From assembly GCA_900756495.1 (NCBI GenBank), contig CAAEKI010000303.1:1-23331 (forward strand): a stretch of 23,331 nucleotides of DNA, read 5' to 3'. This document shows positions 22,719 to 23,331 of this stretch, piece after piece. A model generated the notes under the pieces. It saw nothing but the letters and a program-made list of their open reading frames with translations. It had not been told where the DNA came from and made no database searches. This DNA comes from an uncultured Oscillospiraceae bacterium. GTDB taxonomy: Bacteria > Bacillota > Clostridia > Oscillospirales > Oscillospiraceae. The stretch's first letter is position 1. Each line of letters begins with the position of its first letter. The position numbers and the translations under genes are program-made.

Positions 22719-23331
22719 GGAGTTGCGCCGGGAGCTGGAGGCTTTAGGTCCTACCGATGGGCAGATCGCCGGGCTGCTGGATCGGCTGGAGAGAGGGGCT
22801 GCACACCGGAGGCGGGGGCTGTCAAGGCAGGTGGTCGTTGCCTTGGTGTTGTGTGGGGCGCTGATTGTGACGGCGGTTGCAGCGGGGCCAACCATTCGGG
22901 AGGCGCTGGACGGTATGGCAGGGCCATTTTCGCCCTATGTCAGAGAGTTGGAGGGGACTTTCGCGACACAGGGGATTGAGGTGCGGCTGGAGGGCGCCTA
23001 TGCAGATGGGTACACTGCGCAGGTGTACTTTACCGTGACCGACCTGACAGGCGCCAGGCTCAACGGACACACTGGCGTCAGTGCAGAGCTAATCACAGAG
23101 CGTGCAGCGTTGGGCCGGGTGACGGGCTGCCGCGTACGTACGTTTGATGAGGCGCTGCATCAGCTGGTGGTGGAGATCCGCGTAGAGGGAGGGGACCTGA
23201 GCCGGGCTGCGGAGCTGGCAGTGACCGGCCTGGACCCGGCCGGCCGCTATGCCGACGCAAGATTTCAACCGCCCGAAGAGGCGGAGACGCTGGAGACTGT
23301 CATGACGGAGGAAGGAGATATCGTCCTCCTG
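22702..23331 (+). CDS. probable membrane anti-sigma factor (DUF4179-like), 3' end off the window
   Basis: The first 210 residues are visible, with no stop. A charged cytoplasmic N-terminus (1-43, HEELRRELEALGPTDGQIAGLLDRL) could bind the sigma factor. One transmembrane helix at about 45-65 (VVVALVLCGALIVTAVAA) is followed by an extracytoplasmic domain with GIEVRLEGAYADGYTAQVYFTVTD, the beta-rich form seen in DUF4179 proteins. ATG 22702 lies within the sigma gene end, with GGAGG upstream. The anti-sigma role is inferred from overlap and topology; no zinc-binding HxxxCxxC motif is visible, so it would not be a ZAS-type anti-sigma. Confidence 0.8.
   Translation, partial: MSGFHEELRRELEALGPTDGQIAGLLDRLERGAAHRRRGLSRQVVVALVLCGALIVTAVAAGPTIREALDGMAGPFSPYVRELEGTFATQGIEVRLEGAYADGYTAQVYFTVTDLTGARLNGHTGVSAELITERAALGRVTGCRVRTFDEALHQLVVEIRVEGGDLSRAAELAVTGLDPAGRYADARFQPPEEAETLETVMTEEGDIVLL

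Noticed and set aside
1-23331. CRISPR arrays, insertion sequences, tRNA or rRNA genes
   Set aside because: No regularly spaced repeats, transposase-like frames or tRNA-like cloverleaf sequences were noticed on reading.

Overview
The window looks like a chromosomal segment from a GC-rich, low-oxygen Clostridia relative. An Oscillospirales gut bacterium of the Flavonifractor, Intestinimonas or Lawsonibacter type is my best guess, from the noc-parA-parB-serS arrangement, SLH-domain surface proteins, a BMP-type nucleoside transporter and selenium-dependent molybdenum hydroxylase accessory genes. The taxonomic call is inference; no rRNA gene is present.

Left half (1-9076). All genes are on the minus strand. 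In transcription order they are: a surface SLH-GH18 glycosidase; a YitT-family membrane protein; noc (a ParB paralogue); parA; parB; a membrane-anchored coiled-coil protein translationally coupled to parB; serS; a decayed gene fragment; mscL; a small membrane protein abutting mscL; and the 5' part of rsmG, which runs off the left edge. Two perfect 16-bp parS sites lie here. One is between the coiled-coil gene and serS. The other is built into the terminator hairpin between noc and the parA promoter. This is a chromosome-segregation locus, normally close to oriC.

Middle (9173-17741). Genes are on the plus strand and concern purine salvage: xpt (xanthine phosphoribosyltransferase), a BMP-family lipoprotein, a large secreted 5'-nucleotidase tethered by three SLH repeats, and a three-gene nucleoside ABC transporter (ATPase and two permeases) with its own strong promoter. 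Read together, extracellular nucleotides would be dephosphorylated at the surface, the nucleosides captured and imported, and the free base xanthine reconverted to XMP.

17742-18259 has no recognised gene. It holds two hairpins after the transporter operon, a diverged direct repeat of about 110 bp that can encode tiny peptides, and the terminator of tadA.

Right part (18260-23331). tadA (minus) diverges from a plus-strand operon: mntP, yqeC, yqeB, an XdhC-family protein with inverted domain order, and a CPHC thioredoxin-like protein. It ends at a strong 20-bp terminator. yqeC, yqeB and XdhC belong to the maturation system of selenium-dependent molybdenum hydroxylases such as xanthine dehydrogenase or purine hydroxylase, so purine metabolism links this part to the middle block. 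The window closes with an ECF sigma factor gene overlapping a membrane protein gene that is probably its anti-sigma factor (3' end not in the window).
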